Assembly: GCA_963422675.2 (NCBI GenBank)
Contig: CAXVYS010000024.1
Location: 496,001 to 560,000, forward strand
Length of the DNA: 64,000 nt
Source: UBA4416 sp963422675
GTDB lineage: Bacteria > Bacteroidota > Bacteroidia > B-17B0 > Aurantibacillaceae
Reading direction: 5' to 3'
The notes beneath the pieces were generated by a model. That model had not been told where the DNA came from and did no database searches. It worked only from the letters and a program-made list of their open reading frames with translations. This document shows positions 1-8,940 of this stretch, in pieces. The translations under genes were made by a program, and so were the position numbers. How positions within the stretch are numbered: the first letter of the stretch is position 1; every line of letters starts with the position of its first letter.

Positions 1-923
1 CCTTTGCCTTCATGTTTTTCTTCCTGGCTTAAAAAATTAAAAGCACAGGCCAGGTGCAAAATAGAAGAGGAGCAGGTAGTTAAAAACATTCCTATCGTAT
101 AAAAAACAATGAGCCATACAGATCCGCCTGAACCGGGCTCTACGCCATTTTCTGTTACATGCCTTAATCTGGTAAAAATTTCTGTCATGGTTATAATAGT
201 AGCCGGCAGGTTAAATAAGAATTGCAAAATACCCAGGGCAATAAACACCACAACCATAATAAGCCATGTCCACCAAAAATTTCCCGATAAATACGATTTT
301 ACTTTTCCTAAAGCCTGAAATATAAAACTCTCATCACGCACTACCACATAAAAGCCCGCCGAAATATAATAAAGAATAACCGGTCCTAAAATTAACGCCC
401 CAAAAACAATGGTAAGTCCAACTAAAATGCCACCAAATACACCCATGGAGCTAAACCCAAACATAATTAATGCAATAGCAATAATGGCTACAATTAATAC
501 AAGAATAAACATTAACATAGAACCTAACACTCTTCCTATGTTACTCCAAACTTTGGATGCTACTTCCGATACGGTGATCTTCTCACCAAATGGTTTCGCA
601 TGGTATAAGCCCATGTAATTAAAAATAACACTATTGAGCAATACATTATTTATAAATAACAATAAATAGATCACTCCCAACGAAGCAAAATAGTCTGCAT
701 TAAATAAACTCATTCCCGTAGCTCTTCCCGATAGTGAAGCAGACATAATAACGGTTTGCATATAGGAATACGCTAAGCCCGTTAATAATATAAAGGGGCC
801 GATAATGAGAATAATACTGGCGAAGAAGGGTTTGAAATTTTGCTTTAGGAATTTTAATGAATCCCCTAAAACGGAACTAAAATCACGTTCTTTTCTGAAT
901 TCAATTTTTTGTGGTTGTTGCAT
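1..923 (-). CDS. Polytopic membrane protein of the SpoIIM/RDD cluster (C-terminus cut by window edge)
   Basis: Reading the minus strand from the ATG at 921-923 gives an open frame to the window edge (about 307 residues, no stop seen). It begins MQQPQKIEFRKERDF, followed by a soluble N-terminal stretch with SLKFLKQNFKPFF and then at least five hydrophobic helices. No catalytic motif is visible. Proteins starting with a similar FRKERDF segment are common beside SpoIIM-family genes in Bacteroidota, but I know no defined function. Its start overlaps the end of the SpoIIM gene by 23 nt, so the two are probably translated from one message. Small plus-strand frames inside this stretch are shadows of it. 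Confidence 0.7.
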   Translation of the reverse strand, partial: MQQPQKIEFRKERDFSSVLGDSLKFLKQNFKPFFASIILIIGPFILLTGLAYSYMQTVIMSASLSGRATGMSLFNADYFASLGVIYLLLFINNVLLNSVIFNYMGLYHAKPFGEKITVSEVASKVWSNIGRVLGSMLMFILVLIVAIIAIALIMFGFSSMGVFGGILVGLTIVFGALILGPVILYYISAGFYVVVRDESFIFQALGKVKSYLSGNFWWTWLIMVVVFIALGILQFLFNLPATIITMTEIFTRLRHVTENGVEPGSGGSVWLIVFYTIGMFLTTCSSSILHLACAFNFLSQEEKHEGK

Positions 924-1875
924 ACACGCTGTGTTTTAATTTATAAGGTAAGATAATAAAATACCAGATGAGAAAAGTTAACGATCCCAAAATAATAATC
1001 AAACTAAGCCATAACGACATTTCCGTATAGCGGGTAATAAAACTTTCCAGGAACCCTGCGCACATAAAAACAGGTATAAGGCCTGCCACAATTTTTATTC
1101 CATCCCTGGCGCCTCGTTTAAACGATTCGAGTCTGCTGTATGTTCCCGGAAACATAAAACTGTTTCCCAACACAAAGCCCGCGCATCCTGCAATAACAAT
1201 GGCCGACATTTCCAGGGTACCATGGATCCACACTACTTTTAAGGCTTTCCCCAATACATTATATTGATAAAACATAGCAAAAAAAGAACCTAACATAATG
1301 CAGTTATACAACAAATAAAAACCTGCACCTAATGAAAACAACATTCCCATGGCAAACATTACAAAAGAAACTTTGATATTATTAATGGTAATATAAAAAT
1401 ACATAAAGCCTTCGGGCATTTCACCGTATACTCCTATAGGATTTCCGGTTTTAATTCTTTCCATGGTTTTATCCACGTAATCATCTCCTACAATAATGCG
1501 GATAAACGAATCATCGTAAAGCTGCGACACAAAGCCTAATACAAACCCTATGACACCTATTGCAAAAGATAACAATAAGAGGTTATGGTATTTTCCGAAA
1601 AGGGAGGGCAGTTCTTTTTTCCAGAATAAAAACACCCGTTTATTACTCTCTTTTTTGTTTTTATAAACGAGTTGATGGATTTGTGCTGTTAAACGGTTAA
1701 GGTAACTTGTGGTTTTACTTTCAGGAAAATTGCTTCTAGCATACGACAGATCATCCGTTAATTCAATAAACATGTCAGTTATTTTTGCAGGCCGGGTCAC
1801 TTCTTTTTTATTTAAAGAAGTTTCATAATCTTCCCACTTAGAAGCATTTTGTTTTAAAAACGTAATTTCTTTCAC
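901..1875 (-). CDS. SpoIIM-family (stage II sporulation protein M) membrane protein
   Basis: 324 aa. It starts with a GTG codon at 1875 and the N-terminal KEITFLKQNASKWEDYE, typical of non-sporulating Bacteroidota SpoIIM relatives. The first ~100 residues are soluble. From about residue 105 there are five or six hydrophobic helices with the family's conserved small-residue stretches (VWIHGTLEMSAIVIAG, ARDGIKIVAGLIPVFMCAGF). Family knowledge: SpoIIM serves engulfment in Firmicutes; the Bacteroidota version is an inner-membrane protein of unknown role, usually near RDD proteins, as here. A promoter-like element ends 9 nt before the start (1884-1920). The downstream membrane gene overlaps its end. 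Confident in family, not in function. Confidence 0.88.
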   Translation of the reverse strand: MKEITFLKQNASKWEDYETSLNKKEVTRPAKITDMFIELTDDLSYARSNFPESKTTSYLNRLTAQIHQLVYKNKKESNKRVFLFWKKELPSLFGKYHNLLLLSFAIGVIGFVLGFVSQLYDDSFIRIIVGDDYVDKTMERIKTGNPIGVYGEMPEGFMYFYITINNIKVSFVMFAMGMLFSLGAGFYLLYNCIMLGSFFAMFYQYNVLGKALKVVWIHGTLEMSAIVIAGCAGFVLGNSFMFPGTYSRLESFKRGARDGIKIVAGLIPVFMCAGFLESFITRYTEMSLWLSLIIILGSLTFLIWYFIILPYKLKHSVYATTTKN

Positions 1876-1883
1876 TGCCTGTA

Positions 1884-1920
1884 GTATGACCCTTTAAAGA
1901 TATCAAATTTGTTTTGATTC
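1884..1920 (-). promoter_or_regulatory. 37-nt upstream element, copy 1 (before SpoIIM operon)
   Basis: This stretch matches 3784-3820 at 32 of 37 positions by eye. Read on the minus strand it contains AAACAAATTTGATA and ends GTCATAC, 9 nt before the GTG start. It includes the inverted repeat ATCAAA-N5-TTTGAT. A shared promoter or operator is the likely meaning; no regulator is identified. Confidence 0.6.
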
Positions 1921-1923
1921 TTT

Positions 1924-2478
1924 TTACTTATTCCCTGCTAAAACTTTTAACGAAACCCCATCTATCATCACATCTTTTAGTGCCGATTCTCCCTTCATTA
2001 CTGATACAACCGCATAGGCTTCCTTTTCCGAATCACTGAAGTTAGCACTTCTGTATTCTTTTTCTGCATTAGCCGCTTTACTTTCTTCCATATAAAAACG
2101 GTTAAACGGATAATCGATCGTTATCTCCTTATCATAAGCATAGCGTACTTTAGCAAGTACATAATCTGCTTCTCCAACGGGCCTCACTTTACTAACCGAA
2201 TTAATAATCGCAAAACCACTGCTGTCTGTTCCCAACACAACATATATTTCTTCATTAGTTGCCCAAACAGAGTCCAGGGGAGCGATATAGGTGTTTGCGT
2301 CAAACGAAAGGGTAATGTATTTTCCTCTGAAAGGGTCATAAGGATCAATAGGTGCCGTTCTGAATTTATACTCATGCCCGGTAACAAGAATATTTTCCTG
2401 ATCAACAATCATTTTTGAAGGAATTACCAATTGCACAAAGCAAACCAGTATAAATAAAATAAAAATTACTTTTTTCAT
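1924..2478 (-). CDS. GDYXXLXY-domain exported/anchored protein
   Basis: 184 aa. Residues 4-20 form a hydrophobic signal/anchor (VIFILFILVCFVQLVIP). The segment PYDPFRGKYITLSFD around residue 50 fits the GDYXXLXY signature (here GKYITLSF). Genes of this family usually follow a DUF2157 gene, which is the case here: the DUF2157 frame ends 2 nt upstream, so the two are translationally coupled. Family knowledge gives no enzymatic activity; it is presumably a periplasmic or membrane partner of the DUF2157 protein. The next gene downstream (SpoIIM) has its own upstream element, so this pair looks like a separate unit. Confidence 0.85.
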   Translation of the reverse strand: MKKVIFILFILVCFVQLVIPSKMIVDQENILVTGHEYKFRTAPIDPYDPFRGKYITLSFDANTYIAPLDSVWATNEEIYVVLGTDSSGFAIINSVSKVRPVGEADYVLAKVRYAYDKEITIDYPFNRFYMEESKAANAEKEYRSANFSDSEKEAYAVVSVMKGESALKDVMIDGVSLKVLAGNK

Positions 2479-2479
2479 A

Positions 2480-3769
2480 TTAAACCGTTTTTTTACGTTT
2501 TTTAAGCATCAGGTAATTAGTTACAAAAAAGCCTACTCCTACAAGCACAAATAAGAGTCCGCGAATCACAAAGCTCATATGACTATCAAAGAACCTACAA
2601 ATAACAAGTGCTGTAATAGTGAGTAAGCCATAATTTAAAATTCCCAGGTGGTCGGCTCTCACTCCATTACGAATAATCATTACGCCGGTTGCAAAAATAA
2701 GCAGGTTAACCATAGCGATAGCACTTGTAGGCGAAACACCTCCCAACATAAAAATGCAGATAAATATAAGAAAGATCACCTTCATGGGATGAATGTGTGT
2801 TATGCCTTTACGGTTTTGCCAAATCAATAACAGAGTTGCGCCGAGGGTTAAAATAATAACAGCAAAAAATTCAGGGCTACTCTTCCAGTTATCCGACATG
2901 GAAGGATATTCGGTTAAGCGTTTCCAAAAATGATCAAAGCTCAGGTTAAGTAATATTTGTGTAGTACCCAGAGATCCAATCACCAAATAACCATTCACAT
3001 TACGTTTCATGTTACTAAATACATCCGAAGACCCGATAAGATAAAACAACCCGAATAAACTCATATAAACAACATACATGAGATCCCCATTTTGTTTTGA
3101 TACGGAACCTAAACATATAGTTAAGGATAAAGGAATTAACCAGTTATGAAAAACAGTAAAATTTCTGTCGGGTCTGTTTTTTACCAATCCATAATAATGT
3201 GGTATGATCAATAATAACAACCACCAGTAATGATACGACTCTTCTGAATGACTAAAAGAAAAGAAGTAATTACTTTCCCAGCAATAATAGGAAATGCCTG
3301 CTATATATAATAAGGAGGCAATAGAAGACCTGAGTAAGTATACAATGGGCAAACACAACAACATCCAGGTTAACAAAAAGCTGGGAAGATCGCCGCTGAT
3401 ATTGTAAACCTGGCTTATTAAGGCAATGCTTGAGCCCACAGCAAAAAACAGGAAAGCAGAAGAGGCTTCCCGCCACGCTGAACTATCGGCTTTTTTAAGC
3501 AGTGTATAGCCACAAAATACCTGCCCGATAATTAAAGGAAGATAGGCAAATACCACTTTCGTGTTTTTGGAAAGATCGTCCCAGTTATGAGCAATGATTA
3601 AAATAAGACCCAGCCCAATGAGGATCGCCCCCAATATACCGAATACAATAAATAATTTATTTCCCGAATTCTGTCCTTTCAGTTTATAGTGGTTACGAAT
3701 CCGCTCCGCTGTTTCAACTGTTATCACCTCAGCTCCGGTCAATTCATCAAGCTCCTTTAAAATAGTCAT
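2480..3769 (-). CDS. DUF2157 multi-pass membrane protein
   Basis: 429 aa. A soluble N-terminal ~35 residues (ELDELTGAEVITVETAERI) precedes about twelve hydrophobic helices from residue 40 to 420, with the family hallmark HNWDDLSKNTKVVFAYLPL after the first helix. Family knowledge: DUF2157 proteins are inner-membrane proteins of unknown function, normally paired with a GDYXXLXY protein, as found immediately downstream. The gene is divergent from the RDD gene at 3890 and preceded at 3784-3820 by the second copy of the 37-nt element. The ATG start is well placed relative to that element (15 nt). Confidence 0.88.
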   Translation of the reverse strand: MTILKELDELTGAEVITVETAERIRNHYKLKGQNSGNKLFIVFGILGAILIGLGLILIIAHNWDDLSKNTKVVFAYLPLIIGQVFCGYTLLKKADSSAWREASSAFLFFAVGSSIALISQVYNISGDLPSFLLTWMLLCLPIVYLLRSSIASLLYIAGISYYCWESNYFFSFSHSEESYHYWWLLLLIIPHYYGLVKNRPDRNFTVFHNWLIPLSLTICLGSVSKQNGDLMYVVYMSLFGLFYLIGSSDVFSNMKRNVNGYLVIGSLGTTQILLNLSFDHFWKRLTEYPSMSDNWKSSPEFFAVIILTLGATLLLIWQNRKGITHIHPMKVIFLIFICIFMLGGVSPTSAIAMVNLLIFATGVMIIRNGVRADHLGILNYGLLTITALVICRFFDSHMSFVIRGLLFVLVGVGFFVTNYLMLKKRKKTV

Positions 3770-3783
3770 TCCTTACGGTTTAT

Positions 3784-3820
3784 GTATGATACTTTAAATG
3801 TATCAAATTTGTTTCGATTC
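3784..3820 (-). promoter_or_regulatory. 37-nt upstream element, copy 2 (before DUF2157 operon)
   Basis: Near-duplicate of 1884-1920, in the same orientation and at a similar distance (15 nt) from its gene. On the minus strand it has TTTG, then 17 nt, then TACATA, and ends ATCATAC. The inverted repeat ATCAAA-N5-TTCGAT has one mismatch relative to copy 1. Confidence 0.6.
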
Positions 3821-3889
3821 CGTTTTATTTTTTTTAACTTTAATGTATGTAATTTCGGGGATTAACATCGCTCTAAATTCACTCTAAAA

Positions 3890-4630
3890 ATGGATACTAT
3901 AAAAATTTCAACCACACAAAACGTAGACCTGGAGTACGAAGTAGCCGGTGTAGGTTATAGGATTTTAGCCGCCTTACTGGATGGCGTATTTACAGCAGTT
4001 TACGTTGGTATTATTTTTTTGTGCCTGGGATTAAGTGCTTCTGCCTGGAGAAATTTATTGGACGATCATCAATACCTGATCATGACCTTACTCATTATCG
4101 CTTCCTTACCTGTTTTGTTGTATCACTTTTTAAGCGAAACCTTTATGAACGGGCAAAGCCTTGGCAAAAAAATAGTCGGGATAAAAGTTGTGAAGGTAGA
4201 TGGAACACAGGCAGGAATTAGTTCTTATATGCTCCGTTCCTTGTTTCGCATTATTGATATTCAATTATTGAATGGATTAGTAGCGATTATTGCCATTCCA
4301 GTATCAGATAAAAGTCAGCGTTTGGGAGATATGGCTGCCGGTACAACGGTAATCAAAAAAAATGGATCAGTGAGTTTAAGAGATACGATTCTGTACCGGG
4401 AAATTCCAGATTACAAGATTTTATTTGAACAGGTAGCATTATTATCTGATAAAGATGTTGCCATTATTAAAGAAATTCTGGAACACAGCATCCAAAATAA
4501 TAAACCGGAAAACTTAAAAGTACTGTCCGAAAAAGTAAAAACTAAAATGGGAATAAGCACCTCTTTAAAAGACGATTATTTTCTACATACAGTATTGCTG
4601 GATTACAGTCATTATCAATTTAATGCTTAA
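3890..4630 (+). CDS. RDD family membrane protein
   Basis: 246 aa. After NVDLEYEVAGVGYRILAALLDG (the RDD-type Arg and Asp at residues ~24 and 30) come hydrophobic helices at about 30-52, 62-82 and 120-140, with GQSLGKKIVGIKVV and SQRLGDMAAGTTVI, both typical of RDD domains. The last ~95 residues are soluble and helical. RDD proteins are inner-membrane proteins, some proposed to be ion exchangers. The presence of SpoIIM and the polytopic gene nearby is usual in this phylum. The gene is divergent from DUF2157 and convergent with the DUF1501 gene, 5 nt away. Confidence 0.88.
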   Translation: MDTIKISTTQNVDLEYEVAGVGYRILAALLDGVFTAVYVGIIFLCLGLSASAWRNLLDDHQYLIMTLLIIASLPVLLYHFLSETFMNGQSLGKKIVGIKVVKVDGTQAGISSYMLRSLFRIIDIQLLNGLVAIIAIPVSDKSQRLGDMAAGTTVIKKNGSVSLRDTILYREIPDYKILFEQVALLSDKDVAIIKEILEHSIQNNKPENLKVLSEKVKTKMGISTSLKDDYFLHTVLLDYSHYQFNA

Positions 4631-4635
4631 GGATT

Positions 4636-5829
4636 TTAAATAAACCCGAGTGTCATAAATTTTTCATTTAAAACGGTCGTACTATCAGCCATTAACCATT
4701 TATCAAGCAAAGTAGCATATACCTGCCTGAAATCAATGTGGTGTTTTAAGTCGCCATCCACCAGGTTTACCAAATCAGGTGCTTCATTAAAAATTCCTTT
4801 CTTTTTTAATTGCGCTCCTACAATAAACATATTACTTGCCGTTCCATGGTCTGTTCCTCCACTGGCATTTTCCTCTACCCTTCTTCCAAATTCGCTGAAG
4901 GTAACAATCAGAGTATCGTCAAATGTATTGGCTTCTTTTAAATTTTTAACCAGGGCCGAAACACCTTCGCTGTATTGTGTTAACAGGTCCTGTTGCTTGT
5001 TCAGCTGCCCTACATGTGTATCAAAACTGCCGAGACTCACGTAGTATACGGAAGTGTTTAAGCCACTATTAATAAAGGTAGCAGCCGTTTTAAGCTGCCT
5101 GCCAAATTCGGTGTTGGGATATTCGGAAATATTGGTGTATGTTTTTTGTGTATCGTAAATATATTTGGCAGAAGAAGTGGTGCTTAACATTGTTTTATAT
5201 AAATACCCCAAATTATCTTCATCCAGCATCTCCGGTTTTATATAAGAAGTCACCGAATCGAAATAAGGCGCTTTTGTTTCTTCAAATAATTGTTTGGCAT
5301 TTTTTGTAGCAATACCACTTAGCTTTTTTCCTTTTAGCGCCAGTGATAAATTAGTGTCTATCTCAATGGCCTGGTAAGGGAACTGGCATTGGCTATCCAA
5401 ATACCTTCCTAACCAGCCTGTGCTGATGTAATCCTTGCTTGAACTGGCACTTTGCCATATGTCCATACTTCTGAAATGCGAACGATCGGGGTTCGGATAC
5501 CCCACATTATTAATAATTGATACATAGCCCTGATCATATAATTCTTTAAAAGCCGTCATTGCAGGATTTAAACCAAGCTCATTATCCAACGCAATTACGT
5601 TTTCTTTTTTAATCCCTATATTTTTACGAAGCTTATAGTAAATATCATTGTTATACGGAATAACCGTATTTAATCCATCATTACCCCCTGAAAACTGAAT
5701 CACGATCAGGTTTCTTTTTTTGGTGACTCCTTCATTAATTCCGAGTGTTTCCAAAGGTTTTAAAAATGAGGGAATTAAAAAATAACCCGATGCTAATCCT
5801 GAATGTTTTAAAAAATCTCTTCTATCCAT
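4636..5829 (-). CDS. DUF1501 exported protein
   Basis: 397 aa. The N-terminus MDRRDFLKHSGLASGYFLIP is a twin-arginine-type signal. Family landmarks are IQFSGGNDGLNTVIPYN near residue 45, the region PDRSHFRSMDIWQ near 115, YVSLGSFDTHVGQ near 265, and FSEFGRRVEENASGGTDHG near 310. DUF1501 belongs to the alkaline-phosphatase/sulfatase-like group; substrates are not established. It lies 9 nt downstream of a DUF1800 gene, the standard pairing, so the two probably form an exported complex or act on the same target. Confidence 0.92.
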   Translation of the reverse strand: MDRRDFLKHSGLASGYFLIPSFLKPLETLGINEGVTKKRNLIVIQFSGGNDGLNTVIPYNNDIYYKLRKNIGIKKENVIALDNELGLNPAMTAFKELYDQGYVSIINNVGYPNPDRSHFRSMDIWQSASSSKDYISTGWLGRYLDSQCQFPYQAIEIDTNLSLALKGKKLSGIATKNAKQLFEETKAPYFDSVTSYIKPEMLDEDNLGYLYKTMLSTTSSAKYIYDTQKTYTNISEYPNTEFGRQLKTAATFINSGLNTSVYYVSLGSFDTHVGQLNKQQDLLTQYSEGVSALVKNLKEANTFDDTLIVTFSEFGRRVEENASGGTDHGTASNMFIVGAQLKKKGIFNEAPDLVNLVDGDLKHHIDFRQVYATLLDKWLMADSTTVLNEKFMTLGFI

Positions 5830-5838
5830 AGCCTTTAA

Positions 5839-7215
5839 TTAATAAAGTTGATAATGAGGTAAGGAAACCAATTTCAGGATCAGCTCTTTTGTTGAACCTG
5901 TATCTGCCTTTATAATTGTTTTAAGTTCTTCCTCCGGTTTACTCCCGAGTAACACAGCGGCCACCTCATCCAATTCTGTGGTTTTATATTCGGTAATAAT
6001 CTTTTCCCAGTTTACCTGCGTTTTATAATTTTTATAGGAAGATTTTGTCATGGCCATAATTCCATCATCCGGATCATCATCTTCCGTTTCAATATCAATC
6101 ACCCCACTGTTTAAAAGCATAGAGGGTAAACGTAACCGTAAGATTAGTGTAGAAGAGTTAATCCAGCTTTTTCCACCTGCCCAGCCGGCTACATTTGGCG
6201 GATAAAACAGTAACTGCCCTAACCCACGCTGAATAACAATAAGCGTCGTATTACTTTCGTATTCGATATTAAACTGGCGATTCAACGTCACTAAAAAATC
6301 AATGGGGGACTTTATTTTGTTGCCCCTATTCTTTGGTGCATAAAACCAATCGGATAAGGCAATTTTACGCAGCAATTTATCCGTGTCGTACTGGTTCAGG
6401 TAATAAAAATCCGCCAACTCTTTCACCAGTTTTTCATCCACCACATCATTTACATAATACGCATACATCTTTTTACATAAAAAATAAGCGGTTTGCTTTT
6501 GGTCCATGATGATATTGATAATGTCTTCCCCACCAAAATTACCTTCCCGTTTTAAAAAGATCTTTTTATCAAAATCGTGCTGCTTTTCTTTAAACTCATA
6601 CTCAAAGGTATCTTTGTTAAAAGACCATCCGGTAAAGGCTCTGGCACTTTCCTTCACATCCAGTTCGGTATAATTTCCACGGCCAAGTGTAAATAATTCC
6701 ATTAGCTCGCGGGCAAAATTCTCATTAGGATGTTGTTTTTTATTTTGTTGGTTATTTAAGAATTGTAACATCGCGGCGTGCTTACTCACATTAAATAACA
6801 ATTCCCTGAAATGCGAAAATGCAAATTGGCGGTGTACATTATTTAATTCCTGCATTAAATAGGGATTTCTTAAACGGCAGGCGAAATGATTATGCCAGAA
6901 CAACGTTTGTTTTTCTCTTACAACTGCTTTTGTATTTACTAACTGCTTTACCCAATCGGTATTCAAATTTTCGCTGTAAAGATTAATCATCTTATTCAGC
7001 TCCTTTTTGTTCATCCCTTCCGTCATAGCATCCTTTGCTTTTGGAATGCTATCGATGGAAACAGCGCTCAAACCCGTAGATACGATGGATGCGTTGAATA
7101 GCTCATTAACAATTTCCCCCAATTTTTTAGGGCGCAACAACTTTGCATCTTCCAAAGAAATACCAAAGCCAAAACGTTTATACAAATGCAGAATGTGTTC
7201 AACAGGTGTTGCCAT
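5839..7215 (-). CDS. DUF1800 protein
   Basis: 458 aa. Conserved landmarks: HLYKRFGFGIS at the N-terminus, TLFWHNHFACRLRNPYLM near residue 105, NENFARELMELFTLGRGNY near 165, ARAFTGWSF near 190, and YPPNVAGWAGGKSWINSSTL near 340. These define the DUF1800 family, which occurs in most Bacteroidota and Planctomycetota genomes upstream of DUF1501. No function is proven. No signal peptide is evident. The two genes form one unit on the minus strand. Confidence 0.92.
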   Translation of the reverse strand: MATPVEHILHLYKRFGFGISLEDAKLLRPKKLGEIVNELFNASIVSTGLSAVSIDSIPKAKDAMTEGMNKKELNKMINLYSENLNTDWVKQLVNTKAVVREKQTLFWHNHFACRLRNPYLMQELNNVHRQFAFSHFRELLFNVSKHAAMLQFLNNQQNKKQHPNENFARELMELFTLGRGNYTELDVKESARAFTGWSFNKDTFEYEFKEKQHDFDKKIFLKREGNFGGEDIINIIMDQKQTAYFLCKKMYAYYVNDVVDEKLVKELADFYYLNQYDTDKLLRKIALSDWFYAPKNRGNKIKSPIDFLVTLNRQFNIEYESNTTLIVIQRGLGQLLFYPPNVAGWAGGKSWINSSTLILRLRLPSMLLNSGVIDIETEDDDPDDGIMAMTKSSYKNYKTQVNWEKIITEYKTTELDEVAAVLLGSKPEEELKTIIKADTGSTKELILKLVSLPHYQLY

Positions 7216-7322
7216 AATGTTTTATAAGACTAAAAATACTACAATTAGTTTAATGGCCTGTAACAACAGCATTGCATTAAATGCAAATGAACGTTAAATT
7301 AAATGTATAAAGCAGAGGAGAT

Positions 7323-7898
7323 TTATTTTTTAGAGTAAGCCTTGTAGACGTTTTCCAGTTCCTCGTACCAGTTTTCTCCGTATTTCCGGATCAATGGGTC
7401 TTTTAGAAATTTAAAAACAGGAACATCCAGGCTTTTTCCACATTCGCAGGCCGGTTTGCAGATATGCCAATCGTGATAATTGATGGCATCATATTCTTTA
7501 TACTCTGTAATCCTTATTGGGTATAAATGACAGGAAATGGGTTTCTTCCATTCTATTTTTCCTTCGAGGTATGCTTTTTCAATGGCACATTTGGCAATTT
7601 TATGTTCGTCAAAATAAACGAACGCGCATTCTGCTCCTTCACTCACTAATGTGGTGGTGTAATCACCATCATTATCCAATACATAAGTTCCCTGTTTTTC
7701 TACAGCAGCAATTCCTTTTTCATTCATATAAGGTTTTACTTCAGGGTAAACAGCATCCAGTATCTTTAATTCTTTTTTGTTGAGCGGTGCACCACTATCT
7801 CCCGAAACACAGCATTCTCCTTTACACGCATTTAAATCGCAAACAAATTTTTTATCAAAAACGTCTTCAGAAACTAATGTATGGCCCAATGCTATCAT
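7323..7898 (-). CDS. DUF3109 cysteine-rich protein
   Basis: 191 aa from the ATG at 7898. The frame is open further upstream, but family members begin at MIALGHTLVSEDVF, and a TAnnTTTG box lies at 7903-7910, which makes upstream translation unlikely. Cysteine motifs are CDLNACKGECC near residue 21, CAF...KCAIEKAYLEG in the middle, SCHLYPIR and HICKPACECGKS near the end. The spacing suggests metal or Fe-S binding, as in the CxxCxxxCC-type families. The biochemical role is unknown. Confidence 0.85.
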   Translation of the reverse strand: MIALGHTLVSEDVFDKKFVCDLNACKGECCVSGDSGAPLNKKELKILDAVYPEVKPYMNEKGIAAVEKQGTYVLDNDGDYTTTLVSEGAECAFVYFDEHKIAKCAIEKAYLEGKIEWKKPISCHLYPIRITEYKEYDAINYHDWHICKPACECGKSLDVPVFKFLKDPLIRKYGENWYEELENVYKAYSKK

Positions 7899-7902
7899 TC
7901 CG

Positions 7903-7910
7903 CAAAAGTA
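7903..7910 (-). promoter_or_regulatory. -7 box (TACTTTTG) of the DUF3109 gene
   Basis: On the minus strand TACTTTTG fits TAnnTTTG and ends 4 nt before the ATG at 7898. Transcription would therefore begin at or next to the start codon, implying a leaderless or nearly leaderless message. It supports the shorter gene start. No clear TTTG -33 box is seen at the usual spacing. Confidence 0.5.
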
Positions 7911-7955
7911 CGACAATTTAATTTTTAATTTATACAATAATTAAGCTGTAACGAT

Positions 7956-7963
7956 TATCTTTG
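7956..7963 (+). promoter_or_regulatory. -7 box (TATCTTTG) of the DarA-like gene
   Basis: TATCTTTG matches TAnnTTTG and lies 23 nt before the ATG at 7987, making that ATG preferable to the TTG at 7978. I see no convincing -33 TTTG. Confidence 0.45.
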
Positions 7964-7986
7964 ATATTCACTCAGATTTGTTAAAT

Positions 7987-8907
7987 ATGAAACATATTTT
8001 AATCCTTTATTATTCTCAAACAGGCCAGGCAAAAGAAGCTTTGGATGCCACTTTGAAACCATTTGAAAATAATAGGGATTATACTTTGCACTATCATTTA
8101 ATAAAACCAAAACAGGCATTTCCTTATCCCTGGAAATATACTCAGTTTTTTGATGCATTTCCTGAAACCGTTCATGGAATTCCCTGCGAAATAGAGCCTT
8201 TAGCTATAGATGAGTCCATAACTTACGACCTGGCAGTAATTGCTTACCAACCCTGGTTTTTGAGCATTTGTATTCCTGTTAACAGCTTTTTACAAAGCGA
8301 GCAGGCTAAACGTGTTTTGTTAAATAAACCGGTGGTGACGATCATCAACTGCCGCAATATGTGGTTAGGAGCCCAGGAAAAAATGAAACAACGTTTGCTG
8401 GATGTAAAAGCAAATTTAGTAGGCAATATTACGTTCGTAGATAGATCGGCAAATTTGATCAGCCTTATTACTGTATTAGCTTTCGTACTAAAAGGTACGA
8501 AAGAAAAATACATGGGTATCTTTCCAAAATATGGGATTACAGCTCAGGATATTGCAAAAGCTCCTGAATTTGGAACTATTATTTTGAAAAATCTTGAAAG
8601 TGGACAATTACAAGCTATCCAGCCTCAGCTTAAACAAGTGGGAGCTTTAGATATCAGGGGAAATATTATGTTAATGGAAGGCCGTGGCAGAGCTTTATTT
8701 CCTTTATATGCCAATTACATTTCTAAAAAAGGAACTGCAGGAAGTGCCGATCGTAGAACACGCGTACGCATTTTTGGAATTGTGCTACCCACTGCTATTT
8801 TAATTTTATCCCCTATCATTACCATTCTTTCGAGATTGGCACCAATTTTGGCTAAAAAGAAATTTGACAAGGAGTTTGAGTATTATTCACAAAACAGCTT
8901 AAGATAA
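7987..8907 (+). CDS. DarA-like (dialkylresorcinol pathway) flavodoxin-fold protein
   Basis: 306 aa. The N-terminus HILILYYSQTGQAKEAL looks like a flavodoxin or NAD(P)H-dehydrogenase phosphate-binding segment. Further landmarks are FPYPWKYTQFFDAFPE, LAVIAYQPWFLSICIPVNSFL, PVVTIINCRNMWLGAQEKM and, near the C-terminus, a hydrophobic helix (GIVLPTAILILSPIITIL). From memory this matches proteins annotated as DarA in flexirubin and aryl-polyene clusters of Bacteroidota, where DarA acts with the ketosynthase DarB on dialkylresorcinols. No darB, acyl carrier or other pigment gene is present here, so it may be an orphan paralogue with a different substrate. Family call moderate, function open. Confidence 0.6.
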   Translation: MKHILILYYSQTGQAKEALDATLKPFENNRDYTLHYHLIKPKQAFPYPWKYTQFFDAFPETVHGIPCEIEPLAIDESITYDLAVIAYQPWFLSICIPVNSFLQSEQAKRVLLNKPVVTIINCRNMWLGAQEKMKQRLLDVKANLVGNITFVDRSANLISLITVLAFVLKGTKEKYMGIFPKYGITAQDIAKAPEFGTIILKNLESGQLQAIQPQLKQVGALDIRGNIMLMEGRGRALFPLYANYISKKGTAGSADRRTRVRIFGIVLPTAILILSPIITILSRLAPILAKKKFDKEFEYYSQNSLR

Positions 8908-8940
8908 TTGAACAGGATTGTGTAACCTAAACTATACCAC

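Noticed and set aside
4021..4221. 66-aa frame overlapping the RDD gene
   Set aside because: Out of frame within a confident RDD gene and without any recognisable feature.
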